From contig JACRAY010000020.1 in the NCBI GenBank assembly GCA_016213325.1, forward strand, positions 1-64,000: DNA of 64,000 nt, read 5' to 3'. This DNA is from Burkholderiales bacterium. GTDB taxonomy: Bacteria; Pseudomonadota; Gammaproteobacteria; Burkholderiales; Burkholderiaceae_C. The notes beneath the pieces were generated by a model, which saw only the letters and a list, made by a program, of their open reading frames with translations, made no database searches and was not told where the DNA came from. The position numbers and the translations under genes are program-made. Positions 62,065 to 64,000 of this stretch are shown piece by piece. The first letter of the stretch is position 1; every line of letters starts with the position of its first letter.

Positions 62065-63864
62065 CTAGTGATTGTCCCGCGGCACTCCGAACGTCGCGTG
62101 GATCCGCTGGTACTTCACCGCGGGCTTGAGCACCATGCCTTGCGACAACTCGTCGACGATGCCGCGCTGGATTTCCTGCCACGGCGTCTGGCTGGCGGGG
62201 ACCTTGTAGCCGCCGGCCGCTTCGAAGTCGGCCCGGCGCTTCGCGAGTTCCGCGTCCGCAACAAGCATGTTGGCGGTGCGCTTCTTCAGGTCGATGCGAA
62301 CGCGGTCACCGGTCTTGAGCAACGCAAGCCCGCCACCCGTGGCCGCTTCGGGCGATGCATTGAGGATCGATGGTGAGCCGGAAGTGCCGGACTGGCGGCC
62401 GTCGCCGATGCAGGCCAGCGCCGTCACGCCCTTTTTCAGCAGGTAGTCGGGCGCGCGCATGTTGACGACTTCGGCCGCTCCCGGATAGCCGATGGGCCCC
62501 ACGCCGCGCATGAACAGCACGCTGGCCGGCGTGAGCTTCAGCTTGGGGTCGTCGATGCGGCGGTGATAGTCTTCCGGCCCGTCGAACACCACGGCCGTGC
62601 CTTCGAAAGCCATCGGATCCTGCGGATTTTCCAGATACTGCTTGTGGAATTCCGGCGTGATCACGCTGGTCTTCATGATCGCGGAGTCGAACAGGTTGCC
62701 GCTGAAGTTGAGGAAGCCCGCGTTCTTCTTCATCGGCTTGGCATACGGCCAGATCACCTTGCGGTCGCTGGTGAACTGGCCTTCGCAGTTGTCGATGAGC
62801 GTCTTGCCGTTGGCCGTGATCGCCGGCTGGATCTTGCCGCGCTCGATCAACTCGGCCACCACGGCCGGCACGCCACCGGCGCGGTAGTAATCCTCGCCCA
62901 GGTATTCACCGGCCGGCTGCAGGTTGACCAGCAGCGGGATCCTGTAGCCGTGCTTCTCCCAATCGGCCATCGCCAGCTTCACGCCGATGTGCCTGGCTAT
63001 GGCGTTCAGGTGCACCGGTGCGTTGGTCGAGCCGCCGATGGCGGAATTCACGACGATCGCGTTCTCGAACGCAGCGCGCGTCAGGATGTCGGAGGGCTTC
63101 AGGTCCTCGCGCACCATGTCCACGATGCGCTTGCCCGTGAGATACGCCATTTCCTGGCGATCGCGATACGGCGCAGGAATGGCGGCGCTGCCGGGCAGCG
63201 TCATGCCCAGCGCCTCGGCCAGCGAGTTCATCGTGGACGCAGTGCCCATGGTGTTGCAGTGTCCCGTCGATGGCGCCGACGACGCCACCAGCTTCAGGAA
63301 TTCCTGGTAGCCGATCTTGCCGGCGGCCATCATCTCGCGGGCGCGCCAGACGATCGTGCCCGAGCCAGTGCGCTCGCCCTGGTACCAGCCATTGAGCATG
63401 GGGCCGGAGTTCAGCGCGATGGCCGGGATGTCGACTGTGGCCGCCGCCATCAGCTGCGCGGGCGTGGTCTTGTCGCAGCCGGTGGTCAGCACCACGCCGT
63501 CGATCGGGTAACCATAGAGCACCTCGACCAGGGACAGGTATTGCAGGTTGCGGTCCAGTGCGGCGGTGGGGCGCTTGCAGGTTTCCTGGATCGGGTGGAT
63601 CGGAAACTCGAAAGCGATGCCGCCCGCGTCGCGAATGCCCTCGCGCACGCGCTGGGCCAGCACCAGGTGGTGCCGGTTGCAAGGCGCGATGTCGGAGCCG
63701 GTCTGGGCAATGCCGATGATGGGGCGGCCCGACTGCAGCTCGTCGAAGCCCAGCCCGAAATTCATGGTGCGCTCCAGGTAGAGCGCGGTCATGTCGGCGT
63801 TGTCGGGGTTGTCGAACCAGGCTTGCGAGCGCAGGCGCAGGGCGGATGTCTTTTTCTTCTTCAT
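62065..63864 (-). CDS. IlvD/Edd-family pentonate dehydratase (xylonate/arabinonate-type)
   Basis: A 599-residue iron-sulfur dehydratase. Cluster cysteines lie in [10 protein letters not shown] (C62), [14 protein letters not shown] and [15 protein letters not shown]. The pattern and C-terminus ([11 protein letters not shown] to PRDNH) closely follow bacterial D-xylonate or L-arabinonate dehydratases rather than IlvD proper. It removes water from a sugar acid to give a 2-keto-3-deoxy acid. The ATG at 63864 (MKKKKTSAL) overlaps the stop of the upstream gene (ATGA), so it is the second gene of a pentose operon entering from beyond the window. Confidence 0.87.
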   Translation of the reverse strand: MKKKKTSALRLRSQAWFDNPDNADMTALYLERTMNFGLGFDELQSGRPIIGIAQTGSDIAPCNRHHLVLAQRVREGIRDAGGIAFEFPIHPIQETCKRPTAALDRNLQYLSLVEVLYGYPIDGVVLTTGCDKTTPAQLMAAATVDIPAIALNSGPMLNGWYQGERTGSGTIVWRAREMMAAGKIGYQEFLKLVASSAPSTGHCNTMGTASTMNSLAEALGMTLPGSAAIPAPYRDRQEMAYLTGKRIVDMVREDLKPSDILTRAAFENAIVVNSAIGGSTNAPVHLNAIARHIGVKLAMADWEKHGYRIPLLVNLQPAGEYLGEDYYRAGGVPAVVAELIERGKIQPAITANGKTLIDNCEGQFTSDRKVIWPYAKPMKKNAGFLNFSGNLFDSAIMKTSVITPEFHKQYLENPQDPMAFEGTAVVFDGPEDYHRRIDDPKLKLTPASVLFMRGVGPIGYPGAAEVVNMRAPDYLLKKGVTALACIGDGRQSGTSGSPSILNASPEAATGGGLALLKTGDRVRIDLKKRTANMLVADAELAKRRADFEAAGGYKVPASQTPWQEIQRGIVDELSQGMVLKPAVKYQRIHATFGVPRDNH

Positions 63865-64000
63865 TGGAGGGCCTTGAGTGTCTGCGCGGCCGTGGGCAGC
63901 GCCTTGCAATCGTCGATGTACTGCTGGACGATCTCAGCGAAGTTCTCATGCGGCTTCAGGCCCAGCCGGGCAGCGCGCGCCGCGCTCGCGCCTCCGGGCC
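63861..64000 (-). CDS. Partial CDS, C-terminal end of the upstream gene of the pentonate operon
   Basis: Only the last 45 codons lie in the window ([20 protein letters not shown], ending TLKALQ). The family could not be identified from this piece. Its stop overlaps the dehydratase start, so it belongs to the same operon and probably to pentose catabolism. Confidence 0.6.
   Translation of the reverse strand, partial: PGGASAARAARLGLKPHENFAEIVQQYIDDCKALPTAAQTLKALQ

Overview
The window looks like a chromosomal segment of a high-GC betaproteobacterium of the order Burkholderiales, most likely a Comamonadaceae member (Ramlibacter/Variovorax-like). This is inferred from the strong G/C codon bias, the 965-residue NrdA with a duplicated N-terminal region followed by nrdB and a lysine/alanine-rich H1-like gene, and the order ffh / CcsA-like gene / CPICS zinc protein / pilS / pilR / ampD. 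No 16S rRNA is present, so the family is not proven. Most of the window is dense core genome with ATGA, GTGA or TGATG start-stop overlaps.

Layout. 0.2-6.8 kb: MOSC protein, UbiH-type monooxygenase, DsbC, M61 peptidase, DUF3108 protein, SAM methyltransferase. 6.8-10.2 kb: a phenylacetate cluster, paaK-paaI-paaG on the minus strand with a divergent paaF-like hydratase. 10.3-17.3 kb: a probably acquired defence operon, hsdR-hsdM-hsdS plus a fourth, translationally coupled AlbA_2/ATP-binding gene, with more A/T-rich codons than its surroundings. 17.4-20.7 kb: ECF sigma factor and its membrane partner, facing a von Willebrand factor A (VWA) lipoprotein. 20.9 kb: tRNA-Met(CAT). 21-25.4 kb: three paralogous RTX-repeat proteins interleaved with an MBL-fold hydrolase. 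25.4-28.3 kb: stand-alone receiver, TPR/transglutaminase-like lipoprotein, two paralogous GAF-like proteins. 28.3-33.8 kb: miaB, quinone-oxidoreductase family, M20 amidohydrolase, ffh. 33.8-38.6 kb: cytochrome assembly gene, pilS, pilR, ampD. 39-44 kb: nrdA-nrdB with two NrdR-like boxes over the nrdA promoter, and the H1-like gene. 44-50.2 kb: serine hydrolase, CitE-like lyase, DUF4864, acyltransferase, and an MCE lipid-transport operon without an ATPase. 50.4-56.2 kb: two FecR-domain proteins around amn. 56.2-64 kb: psd, a NodI/NodJ-like ABC exporter, two PNPOx-fold proteins (one fused to GAF), a hemerythrin-like protein, and a pentonate dehydratase cut into by the window end.

Two families of dispersed palindromic repeats run through the window. 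One is built of ACGCAGAAG units and occurs four times (5.8, 32.3, 38.7 and 58.5 kb). The other has the core GTCATnCCGGGnnnGACCCG and occurs at 10.2, 47.7, 51.9 and 54.0 kb. They sit in gene junctions, often between convergent genes, and one sits inside an ABC-transporter operon directly against the permease start codon.

The best candidates for something not well described are the four-gene Type I restriction operon with its AlbA_2/ATPase partner, the RTX-repeat triplet whose ends look homogenised, the ACGCAGAAG hairpin family, and the MCE operon that lacks its ATPase.
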